Shown one piece after another: positions 24,267 to 31,920 of a stretch of DNA of 51,222 bases. Below the pieces are notes generated by a model. The model was not told where the DNA came from. It made no database searches and was given only the letters and a program-made list of their open reading frames with translations. The position numbers were made by a program, and so were the translations under genes. Source of the stretch: Planctomycetota bacterium (lineage in GTDB: Bacteria > Planctomycetota > Planctomycetia > Pirellulales > UBA1268); the NCBI GenBank assembly GCA_018970785.1, contig JAGWVR010000013.1:1-51222 (forward strand), read 5' to 3'. Every line of letters begins with the position of its first letter. The first letter of the stretch is position 1.

Positions 24267-26189
24267 ATGCAACCAGCGACAGCCTCACGGAGACGGTGCG
24301 ACCGGCGCTCGGCGCGGGCGCTGCCCTGGCCGGCCCTTGTGGCCGTCGTCGTGGCGACGGCGACGGCCAGCCGTCCGGCGGCGGGCGCCGAAGCCGGACC
24401 GGCGCCCCCCGACTCGGTACTCGCCGCGGAACGCGGCCGCGTCGCGGTCATGGCCCGGGCCAGCGCCGCGGCGGTGGCGATCTTCGCCGGCGAGGCGGGG
24501 GGCGGTTCGGGGGTGCTCGTCAGCCCCGACGGCTACGCGCTCACCAATTTCCACGTCGTCCAGCCCGCCGGCGTGGCGATGAAGTGCGGGCTCTCCGATG
24601 GCCGGCTGTACGACGCCGTCCTCGTCGGTCTCGACCCCACCGGCGACCTGGCGCTGGTCAAGCTCGTCGGCCGCGACGATTTCCCCTGGGCCGAACTGGC
24701 CGACAGCGACACCGTCGCCGTCGGTGATCCCTGCTTCGCCGCCGGGAATCCGTTCCTCCTGGCGACCGACTTCCAGCCGTCGGTGAGCGCGGGGATCGTC
24801 TCGGGCGTCCACCGCTACCAGGGCCCGGCGGGCACGATCCTCGAGTACGCCGACTGCATCCAGGTCGACGCCGCGATCAACCCCGGCAACTCGGGCGGGG
24901 CGCTGTTCGACGCCCGGGGGGCGGTGATCGGGATCAACGGCCGGGCGTCGTTCGAGAAGCGTGGGCGCGTCAACGTCGGGGTCGGCTACGCCATCTCGTC
25001 GAACCAGGCGCGGCACTTCCTCGGCGCGCTCAAGGGGGGGCGGATCGTCGACCATGCGACCCTCGGGGCGACGGTCGCCACCGCGTCCGACGGGCGCGTG
25101 GTCGTCTCCGACATCCTCGAGAGCTCCGACGCCTACCGGCGTGGGCTGCGCTACGACGACGAGGTCGTGGCCCTGGCCGGCCGACCGGTGCGCACCGTCA
25201 ACGCCTTCAAGAACGTCCTCGGGACGCTGCCGTCCGGGTGGCGCGTGCCGCTGGTCTACCGGCGCGGGGGGCAACGCCACGAGATCCTCGTCCGGCTCGC
25301 GGCCGTGCACGCCCCGGCGGAACTCGAGGCGATCGTCTCCGGCGAGGGGGGCCCGCGGCAGCGCCGGCGGGCGCCCGGCTCGCGGCGGCCGCCGGCCCCG
25401 GGCGACGAGCCGCCACCCGGTGAGGCACCGGCCGCTCCCGCCGCCCGCGAACCGCCCCCGCTCCCCGACGCGCTCCGCGGGCTCCACGAGGCCCGGCCGG
25501 GATTCGCCAATTTCCACTTCAACCTCGTCGAACGGGACCGTGTCGCGGCGGCGATCGCCGCCCGCCACCCGGTCGAGCGGCCGGCCGGGACGTGGCGCGT
25601 CGTCGGCCGCCTGGCCGACAAGGAGGCGTTCCGGATCGAGCTGGCGCCGGCACGCGCGAGCATCGATCTGCCGACGGGAACGAGCACGATCGACGCCGCC
25701 AGCGAGCTCGACGCCAATCCCTCACCGCCGGGGAGCGGCGGGCTGCTGGCGGCACTGGTGCTGTGGCGGCGTCTGATCCTCGACGGCCCCCGGTCGCTCG
25801 GGCGCACCACCTACCTCGGCACGGTGCCGGCCGCGACGCCGGCTGCCGCGGAGCCGGCGGGCACGGCGATCCCGGTCTACGACGACGTCCTCGATGCGGC
25901 GGTCGCGGGGGTCGAGGCCCGATTCATCGTCGCCGCCGACGGCGCCGTGACCGGCATCGACCTGTGGACCGCCCCCGATGCCGAGCCGTGCGAAGTGCGG
26001 TTTGCCTACGCCGCCGACGGGGGCGTGGGCGATGCCGTCGGCCTGCCGCGGAGTTTCACCGTCCGCCACGCCGATACCGCGTTCGGCACGTTCACGATCG
26101 ACGAGGTGGTGGTCGAGCCGGCCACCGAGAACGCCGACTCGACCGGCCCGGCGGCGACCGCCGGAGACGGCGCGGGAGCGGAGCGATGA
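24267..26189 (+). CDS. Secreted trypsin-like serine protease with PDZ domain (HtrA-like)
   Basis: This 640-residue secreted protein has a signal peptide (WPALVAVVVATATASRPAAG), a trypsin-like domain and a PDZ-like domain (about 270-340), then a further C-terminal domain without a clear family. The catalytic triad is intact: His96 in LTNFHVV, Asp127 in PTGDLALVK and Ser209 in NPGNSGGAL. Family knowledge: HtrA/Deg proteases degrade or refold damaged periplasmic proteins. The ATG at 24267 is chosen over the GTG at 24252 because of the GAGAGGG just upstream. The stop overlaps the next gene (ATGA). The next two genes look like its catalytically dead relatives. Confidence 0.87.
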   Translation: MQPATASRRRCDRRSARALPWPALVAVVVATATASRPAAGAEAGPAPPDSVLAAERGRVAVMARASAAAVAIFAGEAGGGSGVLVSPDGYALTNFHVVQPAGVAMKCGLSDGRLYDAVLVGLDPTGDLALVKLVGRDDFPWAELADSDTVAVGDPCFAAGNPFLLATDFQPSVSAGIVSGVHRYQGPAGTILEYADCIQVDAAINPGNSGGALFDARGAVIGINGRASFEKRGRVNVGVGYAISSNQARHFLGALKGGRIVDHATLGATVATASDGRVVVSDILESSDAYRRGLRYDDEVVALAGRPVRTVNAFKNVLGTLPSGWRVPLVYRRGGQRHEILVRLAAVHAPAELEAIVSGEGGPRQRRRAPGSRRPPAPGDEPPPGEAPAAPAAREPPPLPDALRGLHEARPGFANFHFNLVERDRVAAAIAARHPVERPAGTWRVVGRLADKEAFRIELAPARASIDLPTGTSTIDAASELDANPSPPGSGGLLAALVLWRRLILDGPRSLGRTTYLGTVPAATPAAAEPAGTAIPVYDDVLDAAVAGVEARFIVAADGAVTGIDLWTAPDAEPCEVRFAYAADGGVGDAVGLPRSFTVRHADTAFGTFTIDEVVVEPATENADSTGPAATAGDGAGAER

Positions 26190-27229
26190 GCGACACCATG
26201 CGGGCACGGCCGGCACGGGCAAGGGGAGCGCGTCTCGCGCTGGCCCTCGCGCTGGCGCTGGCCGGTCCGGTGTCGCGCGCGGCGACGCCTGGGGAAACCA
26301 TCGCCGGTGCGGCGCGGGGCGTCGTCAAGGTCTACGGTGCCGGCGGCGTGCGCGGCCTCGAGGCGTACCAGACCGGGATCCTCGTCACCCCGGCGGGCCA
26401 CGTCGTCACCGTTCTCAGCACGGTCCTCGACTCCGACACGATCGACTGTGTTCTCGACGACGGTCGGCGCTACCCGGCCCGGCTCGTGGGGGCCGACCCG
26501 GCCCGCGAGCTGGCTGTCCTGGCGATCGAGGGGGAGGATCTGCCGGCCCTGCCGCTGGTGGCCGATCTCCCCCGTGTCGCCCCCGGCACGCGCGTGCTCG
26601 CGCTCTCCAACCTGTTCGGCGTCGCGGTCGGAGACGAGCGCGTCAGCGCCCAGCACGGCGTCATCTCGGCGGTCGTGCCCCTCGAGGCGCGGCGCGGAAG
26701 CTACGAGGCCCCGTACCGCGGCACCGTCTACCTGCTCGACTGCACGACGAACAACCCCGGCTCTCCCGGCGGGGCCTTGATCGATTTCCGCGGCCGCCTG
26801 GTCGGCGTCCTCGGCAAGGAGCTCCGCGCCAGTGCCAGCGGCGTGTGGCTCAACTACGCCCTGCCGATCGACGAGGTCGCCAAGGCCTACGACGACATCG
26901 TCGCCGGCCGCGCCAGTGCTCCGGTGGCCGGCGGCGGAACACGCTTCGACCCGGCACTCCTCGGGGTGCTGCTCGTGCCCGATCTCCTCGACCGCACGCC
27001 GCCGTTCCTCGAGGCCACGCGCGCCGGTTCGGCCGCGGCCGCCGCCGGGCTCCGTGCCGACGACCTGCTGGTCGCCGTCAACGGGCGCACGGTGCCGTCG
27101 CGCCGGGCGGTCGAAGAGGCACTCGGCGCCCTCGCCACCGGCGATCCGGTGCGGCTCACCGTGGTCCGCGGCGGGGCGATCGTGGAATGCGACCTGGGAC
27201 CGCGCCCGGCCGCGGGGGAGGCGCCGTGA
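26186..27229 (+). CDS. Trypsin/HtrA-fold pseudoprotease with PDZ domain
   Basis: This 347-residue secreted protein aligns by eye over its whole length with the preceding protease: signal peptide (LALALALALAGPVSRA), trypsin-like fold, then a PDZ-like domain (about 255-335). All three catalytic positions differ: Ser78 replaces His (TPAGHVVTVLSTV), Glu108 replaces Asp (DPARELAVLAI) and Pro194 replaces the Ser nucleophile (NNPGSPGGAL). Hydrolytic activity is therefore not expected. A binding, chaperone or regulatory role towards the active protease is possible but inferred. The start overlaps the previous stop and its own stop overlaps the next start, so the three are likely made together. Confidence 0.85.
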   Translation: MSDTMRARPARARGARLALALALALAGPVSRAATPGETIAGAARGVVKVYGAGGVRGLEAYQTGILVTPAGHVVTVLSTVLDSDTIDCVLDDGRRYPARLVGADPARELAVLAIEGEDLPALPLVADLPRVAPGTRVLALSNLFGVAVGDERVSAQHGVISAVVPLEARRGSYEAPYRGTVYLLDCTTNNPGSPGGALIDFRGRLVGVLGKELRASASGVWLNYALPIDEVAKAYDDIVAGRASAPVAGGGTRFDPALLGVLLVPDLLDRTPPFLEATRAGSAAAAAGLRADDLLVAVNGRTVPSRRAVEEALGALATGDPVRLTVVRGGAIVECDLGPRPAAGEAP

Positions 27230-29247
27230 AGGGACACTGGCTCGCGTTGTTGGCGCTGCTGCTGGCGACCGTCGTGCGGTCGGCGACGGGACAGGATCCG
27301 GCCGACGCCGGCAGCCTGGCGCTGGCGGAGGAGGAGGCGTTCCGGGCGGCTGCAGCCACGGTCGCGCCGGCGGTCGTGCGCATCGAGCCGGGGGTCGCGA
27401 CGGCCGCGGTCGGCGCCGGCGCCGAGGCGGCACCGGCGACGAGCTTCTCGACCGGCGTCGTCGTCGGTGCCGAAGGCTGGATCGTGACCACCGCCTTCGC
27501 CGTCCCGGACGACGTCGCCGAGACGGTCGTCCGCTTCCCCGACGGCAGCCGGGCGGTCGGCCGGGTCGTCAGCCGCGATGAGGCACGGTCGCTCGTCCTG
27601 CTCCGCGTCGAAGCCCTCCCCGCGGGCTGTGCGCCGCCGACGGAGTGGGTGCGCCGCGCCGACCTGGCGGTCGGGCAGTGGACGATCGCGCTGGGGCGCG
27701 GCTGGGACAGCGCGACGCCGGGGGTCGCGGTCGGCATCCTCTCGGCGCTCGATCGCTCCTGGGGGCGCAGCGTGCAGACCGACGCCTCGGTGTCGCCGGC
27801 CAACTACGGCGGGGCACTGGTCGACATTCGCGGCCGGATGATCGGGATCCTCGCCCCGCTGCCGGCCGACACCGCCGGGATGAACTCGGGCACCGAGCTG
27901 TACGACGCCGGGATCGGGTTCGCCGTTCCCTACGAGGATCTCGTCCGCGTCCTGCCGCGGCTCCAGGCGGGGGAGACGCTCCGTCCCGGGATCATCGGCA
28001 TCGGCTACGCGTCGCGCGACGCTGTCAACGGGCCGGCACGCGTCGCCGTGTGCCGTGCCGGCTCCCCGGCCGCGAAGGCGGGGATCCGCGCCGGCGACCG
28101 GATCGTCTCGGCCAACGGCCGGGCGGTGACGCGCGTCGCCGACCTCCGCCACGTGGTCGCTCCGCTCTACGCCGGCGATCGGCTGGAACTGGAACTGGAG
28201 CGCGGCACGGGCGACACGGCGACCGAGCGGATCGGCGCCAGCGTCGAGCTGGTGGCGCGATTGCCCCCGTGGCGCCGCACCGTCCTCGGGATCGTGCCCA
28301 CCCGCGAAGCGCCGCCGGCTGCGGCCGCCGGCGCCGCGGAACCGGCCGCCGCCGGGATTCGCGTCGGCTGGGTATGGCCCGATGGGCCGGCGGCCGCGGC
28401 CGGTGTGCTTCCCGGCGATGTCGTCGTGGCGGTCCGTCCCGCCGAGGCCGAGCGTGCCGGCGAGCGGCTGGCCCTCGCGGCGCCCGCGCAGTTGGCCGGC
28501 TTCGTCGGCGGGCTCGAGCCGGGGAGCAGCGTGATCCTCGAACTGAAGCGCGACGCCGCGCCGGTCGACGTCACGGTCGTGACGACCGTCGCCCAGGCCG
28601 GCGTGCCCGCGGACGTCCCGGTCACGGAGTCCGATCCGGCGGCCGTGCGCGTCGTCCGCCTCGAGGCGCCGGAGCTGCCCGAGCCCGTCCTCGCCGTCGT
28701 ACCCGACGGCGCGGCCACCGAACCGCTCGGGGCGCTGGTCTGGTTCGATCCACCGCGCGGTGCCGTCGACGCCGAAGGGGCGTTGCGAACGTGGCGGACG
28801 GCGGCCGCGCGGCACCGCGTCGCCGTGCTCGTGCCCGGATCGTCCGATCCGCAGCGCTGGGGCCGGGCCGACATCGGCGCCGTCGCCCGGGCCCTCGACA
28901 GCCTGCGGAGCCGGCGCGCGATCGACCCCAGCCGGGTGGCCGTGGCCGGGAGCGGAGCCGGAGGGCAGTTCGCCTGGCTCGTGGCGGAGCGGCTCGGGCC
29001 GGCGGTGCGCGGCGTGGCCCTCGTCGGCGCGTCGCTGCCACGGCAGGCGACGATCGAGCCGGCCGAGCCGGGGCGCAGCCGCGTCGTCTTGTTCGGCGGC
29101 AGTGCGACCGAACCCCACCTTCGCGACGCCGACCGCGAACGGCTCACGGCCGCCGGCTACCCCGTCGGCACGCTGCCCGGCGGCGAGGGCGGTGACGCCC
29201 CCGCCGAGAATCTCTGTGCGTGGGTCGAGGCACTGGGCGTCCTGTGA
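27226..29247 (+). CDS. Trypsin/HtrA-fold pseudoprotease with two PDZ domains and a hydrolase-like C-terminus
   Basis: This 673-residue secreted protein has a signal peptide (LALLALLLATVVRSATG) and a trypsin-like domain in which the triad is replaced: Phe91 for His (WIVTTAFAV), Ser122 for Asp (DEARSLVLL) and Tyr194 for Ser (SPANYGGAL). Two PDZ-like domains follow (about 250-335 and 360-455). The C-terminal 190 residues resemble an alpha/beta-hydrolase: SRVAVAGSGAGGQFAW, where the nucleophile position of G-x-S-x-G is Gly577. Both potential active sites thus appear lost. Start GTG 27226, with GGGGGAG just upstream, overlaps the previous stop. The stop overlaps the next start as well. Confidence 0.82.
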   Translation: MKGHWLALLALLLATVVRSATGQDPADAGSLALAEEEAFRAAAATVAPAVVRIEPGVATAAVGAGAEAAPATSFSTGVVVGAEGWIVTTAFAVPDDVAETVVRFPDGSRAVGRVVSRDEARSLVLLRVEALPAGCAPPTEWVRRADLAVGQWTIALGRGWDSATPGVAVGILSALDRSWGRSVQTDASVSPANYGGALVDIRGRMIGILAPLPADTAGMNSGTELYDAGIGFAVPYEDLVRVLPRLQAGETLRPGIIGIGYASRDAVNGPARVAVCRAGSPAAKAGIRAGDRIVSANGRAVTRVADLRHVVAPLYAGDRLELELERGTGDTATERIGASVELVARLPPWRRTVLGIVPTREAPPAAAAGAAEPAAAGIRVGWVWPDGPAAAAGVLPGDVVVAVRPAEAERAGERLALAAPAQLAGFVGGLEPGSSVILELKRDAAPVDVTVVTTVAQAGVPADVPVTESDPAAVRVVRLEAPELPEPVLAVVPDGAATEPLGALVWFDPPRGAVDAEGALRTWRTAAARHRVAVLVPGSSDPQRWGRADIGAVARALDSLRSRRAIDPSRVAVAGSGAGGQFAWLVAERLGPAVRGVALVGASLPRQATIEPAEPGRSRVVLFGGSATEPHLRDADRERLTAAGYPVGTLPGGEGGDAPAENLCAWVEALGVL

Positions 29248-29957
29248 GCGGCGACGGGGACGAGCGGGACGGCCTCCCGCGGATCCTCTGGGCCGACGGC
29301 CACCTGCTGGCAATCGACAAGCCGGCGGGGATGCCGAGCGTGCCGGCACGCAACCCCTGCGATCCCCCCGCCGCCGCCACCGTCCTGGCCCCGGCCTGGG
29401 GCCCGCTGGAGGCCGTCCACCGCCTCGACCGCGACACCTCCGGCATCCTCCTCCTGGCGCGGACGGCGGCGGCCCGCCGCCGGCTCGGCGCGGCGTTTGC
29501 CGAGCGGACGGTTCGCAAGGAGTACGTGGCCGTGGTCGACGGCCGGCCGCCGACGCCGTCGGGCACGCTCCACCTGCCGCTCGGTCCCGATCCCGACCGC
29601 CCGCCGCGGCAGCGTTGCGACCCGGTCGTCGGACGGCCGTCGACGACGCGCTGGCGCTCGCTGGCCACGTCAGCGGAGCAGACGCTGCTCCTGCTCGAGC
29701 CGCTCACCGGGCGCTCGCACCAGCTCCGCTGCCACCTCGCCTGGCTCGGCGTTCCGATCGTCGGAGATCCGCTCTACGGCCGTGGCCGGCCCGTCGGCCG
29801 CCTTCTCCTCCACGCGGCACGGATCAGCTTTCCCCATCCGGTCGACGGCACGACGCACACGTTGTTCCTGCCGGCGTGCTTTCCCCCAGACGGCGCGGCG
29901 TGGCACGTGGCCGACACGCTCACCCCCGCGCCGTCGGCCGCAACGCCGAGGCGCTGA
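29244..29957 (+). CDS. RluA-family pseudouridine synthase (second copy)
   Basis: This 237-residue protein is a second RluA-like pseudouridine synthase: LAIDKPAGMPS (22-32), catalytic HRLDRDTSG with Asp62 (59-67), RKEYVAVVDG and LTGRSHQLRCHLA with PIVGDPLYG. No S4 domain. It shares family, but not a close relation, with the synthase at 1126-1833. GTG 29244 overlaps the preceding stop (GTGA), an odd partner for the pseudoprotease, possibly by operon hitchhiking. Its 3' end overlaps that of the minus-strand photolyase-like gene by 38 bases (29920-29957). Confidence 0.88.
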   Translation: MSGDGDERDGLPRILWADGHLLAIDKPAGMPSVPARNPCDPPAAATVLAPAWGPLEAVHRLDRDTSGILLLARTAAARRRLGAAFAERTVRKEYVAVVDGRPPTPSGTLHLPLGPDPDRPPRQRCDPVVGRPSTTRWRSLATSAEQTLLLLEPLTGRSHQLRCHLAWLGVPIVGDPLYGRGRPVGRLLLHAARISFPHPVDGTTHTLFLPACFPPDGAAWHVADTLTPAPSAATPRR

Positions 29958-31188
29958 CCTGCTGCCAGTAACGCGAAAACCGCCCCAGGTCGCGTACGCC
30001 CGCGGCGTCGACGAGCTGTGGCCGGTCGACCACCTCGACCGGGAGCACCGCGGCGATCGCCCCGGCTTGGCGGCGCAGCCGCGGGCAGGGGGTGTCGGTG
30101 AGGGCGACGCCGTCGCAGCCGTGGGCACGGGCGTGCCGGGGCACCTCGACGGTCGGATCACCGCGCACGACGTCGATCGACCCGAAGTCGGCGAGGCATT
30201 CGAAGAGGAACCGCAACCGCGCCGGCGACGGCCGCTCGGCGGCGAGCCACTCCGGATCGATGACGAACAGCCGCGGCGAGTCGGAGTGGCGCCGCGGCGC
30301 CGGGGCCGTCTCCGCCGCGGCATCGAGCGTGACCCACACCAGCGGTCGCCGCGGGGCCGTCGGCAGCGCGGGGCGCCACGGCCCGCCGGGAGGGATCCGC
30401 AGCGCCGGGCGCTGTGTCGGCGCGCCGTCGAACAGCCGGCCGGCGAGGTCTTCGTAGCTTGCCTCGAGGTCGCAGGCGCCGGCCACCGGGCAGCCGCGGC
30501 AATGGCGACCGGCGGTGAACGACTCGAGGTTTTCCCGATTGAAGAGGTAGGGCTTGGCGGCGAACGTGCCCGCCACCCACTGCCACGAGAGGTGATTGGA
30601 GGCCGGATCGCCGTCGAGGAGGTGCGACAGGAACCAGTCGGCTCCCGCCCGCCAGTCGATCCCGCGGACGTGCACCAGCCAGCTCGCCAGCCACATCCGC
30701 TCGTGGTTGTGCAGCCAGCCGTCGCCGCGGAGCCGCCGGGAGAAATCGTCGATGCAGGCCAGACCGGTGGCGGCGTCGCGGACGTCGTCGGGAAGCCGCG
30801 CCGCCGGCTGCCGGCGCGGCACCGCGGCCGGGGCCTCGATCGCCATGCCGATCCGCTCGCCGAGGGCACCCTGGACCCGCAGCCAGTAGTCGCGCCACGC
30901 CAGTTCGCGCACCAGCACCAGGGCGTCGTCGGCGCGGGTCACTCGGGCCAGCGCCGCGTCGCGAACCTCCGCCAGCCCGAGGACCCCGTGGCGGATCCAG
31001 GGCGACAGGGAGGTCACCGCGCCGTCGACGTGATTGCGCGTGGCGGCATAGCGGGGCGGATCGATCGCCGCGAGGCGCTCGAGCGCCGCCGCCCGGCCGC
31101 CGCGGAAACGCCGCGTGCCGGCCTCGCCGGTGTCGGGGCCGACGTCGGAAACCAGCGCGAGCCACGAGTCGATCGGCGCTGAAGACAT
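29920..31188 (-). CDS. Photolyase/cryptochrome-like protein with reversed domain order
   Basis: This 422-residue protein has the FAD-binding domain of the photolyase/cryptochrome family at its N-terminus (about 20-222): LSPWIRHG, ELAWRDYW, TGLACIDDFSRRLRGDGWLH, then MWLASWLVHVRGIDWR, DGDPASNHLSWQWVAGTF. After a linker with CRGCPVAGAC (Cys230, 233 and 239), residues 283-412 resemble the photolyase alpha/beta domain, normally N-terminal: LVWVTLDA, SPARLRFLFECLADF, VVRGDPTVEVPRHARAHGCD, FSRYWQQ. Family members repair UV lesions or sense blue light; activity here is not assured. Start: ATG at 31188, without a strong Shine-Dalgarno. It is convergent with the rluA-type gene. Confidence 0.75.
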   Translation of the reverse strand: MSSAPIDSWLALVSDVGPDTGEAGTRRFRGGRAAALERLAAIDPPRYAATRNHVDGAVTSLSPWIRHGVLGLAEVRDAALARVTRADDALVLVRELAWRDYWLRVQGALGERIGMAIEAPAAVPRRQPAARLPDDVRDAATGLACIDDFSRRLRGDGWLHNHERMWLASWLVHVRGIDWRAGADWFLSHLLDGDPASNHLSWQWVAGTFAAKPYLFNRENLESFTAGRHCRGCPVAGACDLEASYEDLAGRLFDGAPTQRPALRIPPGGPWRPALPTAPRRPLVWVTLDAAAETAPAPRRHSDSPRLFVIDPEWLAAERPSPARLRFLFECLADFGSIDVVRGDPTVEVPRHARAHGCDGVALTDTPCPRLRRQAGAIAAVLPVEVVDRPQLVDAAGVRDLGRFSRYWQQVSASALRPTARG

Positions 31189-31452
31189 GTCAGGGAGCCC
31201 ACGAGTGTCGGAGTCGGACGTGCATCGTTCCCGGGCAGCGGGCTGCCGTCAAAGTGGGCGGCGGTATCGCGTGCGGTGCCGATCGGTCGTCCGGGCCAGG
31301 GATGATCCCTCGGTGTGAAGCCAATTCTCCGGCCGTGCCGGCGCACGTCAGCCCGGAATGATCGATGGCCGCCGATCGTGGCACGACGTTTGCTTTCTCG
31401 TTGGAAAGATGGCCGGTGCTCCTTCGGCGCCCTGCCGTCGCGATCCATTAGG

Positions 31453-31505
31453 ATGCCCCAACGGCTTGGGTGGGCAAACCGCCTAGCTCACCCAGGCCGG
31501 GGCAT
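31453..31505 (+). other. Long stem-loop in the leader of the P-II gene
   Basis: ATGCCCC (31453-31459) pairs with GGGGCAT (31499-31505). Inside, after a 3-base bulge (AAC), GGCTTGGGTG pairs with CACCCAGGCC through ten base pairs including one G-U. The loop is 16 bases. It ends about 60 bases before the P-II start. There is no T-run, so it is not a standard terminator. Confidence 0.45.
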
Positions 31506-31542
31506 GCCCTGCGGGATGGACCCCGTCGCTCCGGGCATGCCC
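31500..31542 (+). promoter_or_regulatory. Pair of identical 10-bp palindromes upstream of P-II
   Basis: GGGCATGCCC occurs at 31500-31509 and again at 31533-31542, 33 bp apart start to start, close to three helical turns. Such an arrangement would suit two dimers of a DNA-binding regulator. The first copy overlaps the 3' arm of the stem-loop, so an RNA-level explanation competes. No known operator consensus is claimed. Confidence 0.35.
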
Positions 31543-31566
31543 TTCGAGGCTTGGAGCGTCCGCACC

Positions 31567-31914
31567 GTGAAACTGATCATCGCGATCATCCAGCCCGATC
31601 GCCTCGAGTCGGTCAAGGAAGCGTTGTCCCAGGTCGAGGTCTTCCGCCTCACGGTCCTCGATGTCCAGGGATTCGGCCGGCAGCGCGGCCATGCCGAGAC
31701 CTACCGGGGCCACGAGATCGCCGTCAACCTGCTCCGCAAGGTCCAACTGCAGATCGCCGTCAACGACGCCTTCGTGGAACCGACGATCGCGGCGATCATC
31801 AAGGGGGGACGCACCGGCGAGCACGGGCAGATCGGCGACGGCAAGATCTTCGTCCTGCCGCTCGAGGAATGCGTCCGAATCCGCACCGGCGAGCGCGGCG
31901 GCGAAGCGATATAG
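31567..31914 (+). CDS. P-II family nitrogen regulatory protein
   Basis: This 115-residue P-II protein is a trimeric sensor of ATP/ADP and 2-oxoglutarate that regulates nitrogen assimilation. Signature regions are visible: KLIIAIIQPDRLESVKEAL, GFGRQRGHAETYRG before the T-loop, and the C-terminal GDGKIFVLPLEECVRIRTGE. Residue 51, the uridylylated Tyr in E. coli GlnB/GlnK, is Ile (GHEIAVNLL), so this modification is not possible here. GTG 31567 is chosen because it yields a start at the usual position (KLIIAI); the ATG at 31540 would add nine residues. No ammonium transporter gene is adjacent, which is unusual for glnK. Confidence 0.9.
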   Translation: MKLIIAIIQPDRLESVKEALSQVEVFRLTVLDVQGFGRQRGHAETYRGHEIAVNLLRKVQLQIAVNDAFVEPTIAAIIKGGRTGEHGQIGDGKIFVLPLEECVRIRTGERGGEAI

Positions 31915-31920
31915 CTTTCG

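Larger units (their letters stand above)
31189..31566. other. Divergent intergenic region before the P-II gene
   Basis: This stretch separates the photolyase-like gene from the P-II gene. No gene was found. It contains a possible -10 (TAGGAT, 31449-31454), a long imperfect stem-loop (31453-31505) and two copies of the palindrome GGGCATGCCC (31500-31509 and 31533-31542). An alternative in-frame ATG for P-II at 31540 lies within the second palindrome. Nothing else was recognised upstream of 31440. Confidence 0.5.
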
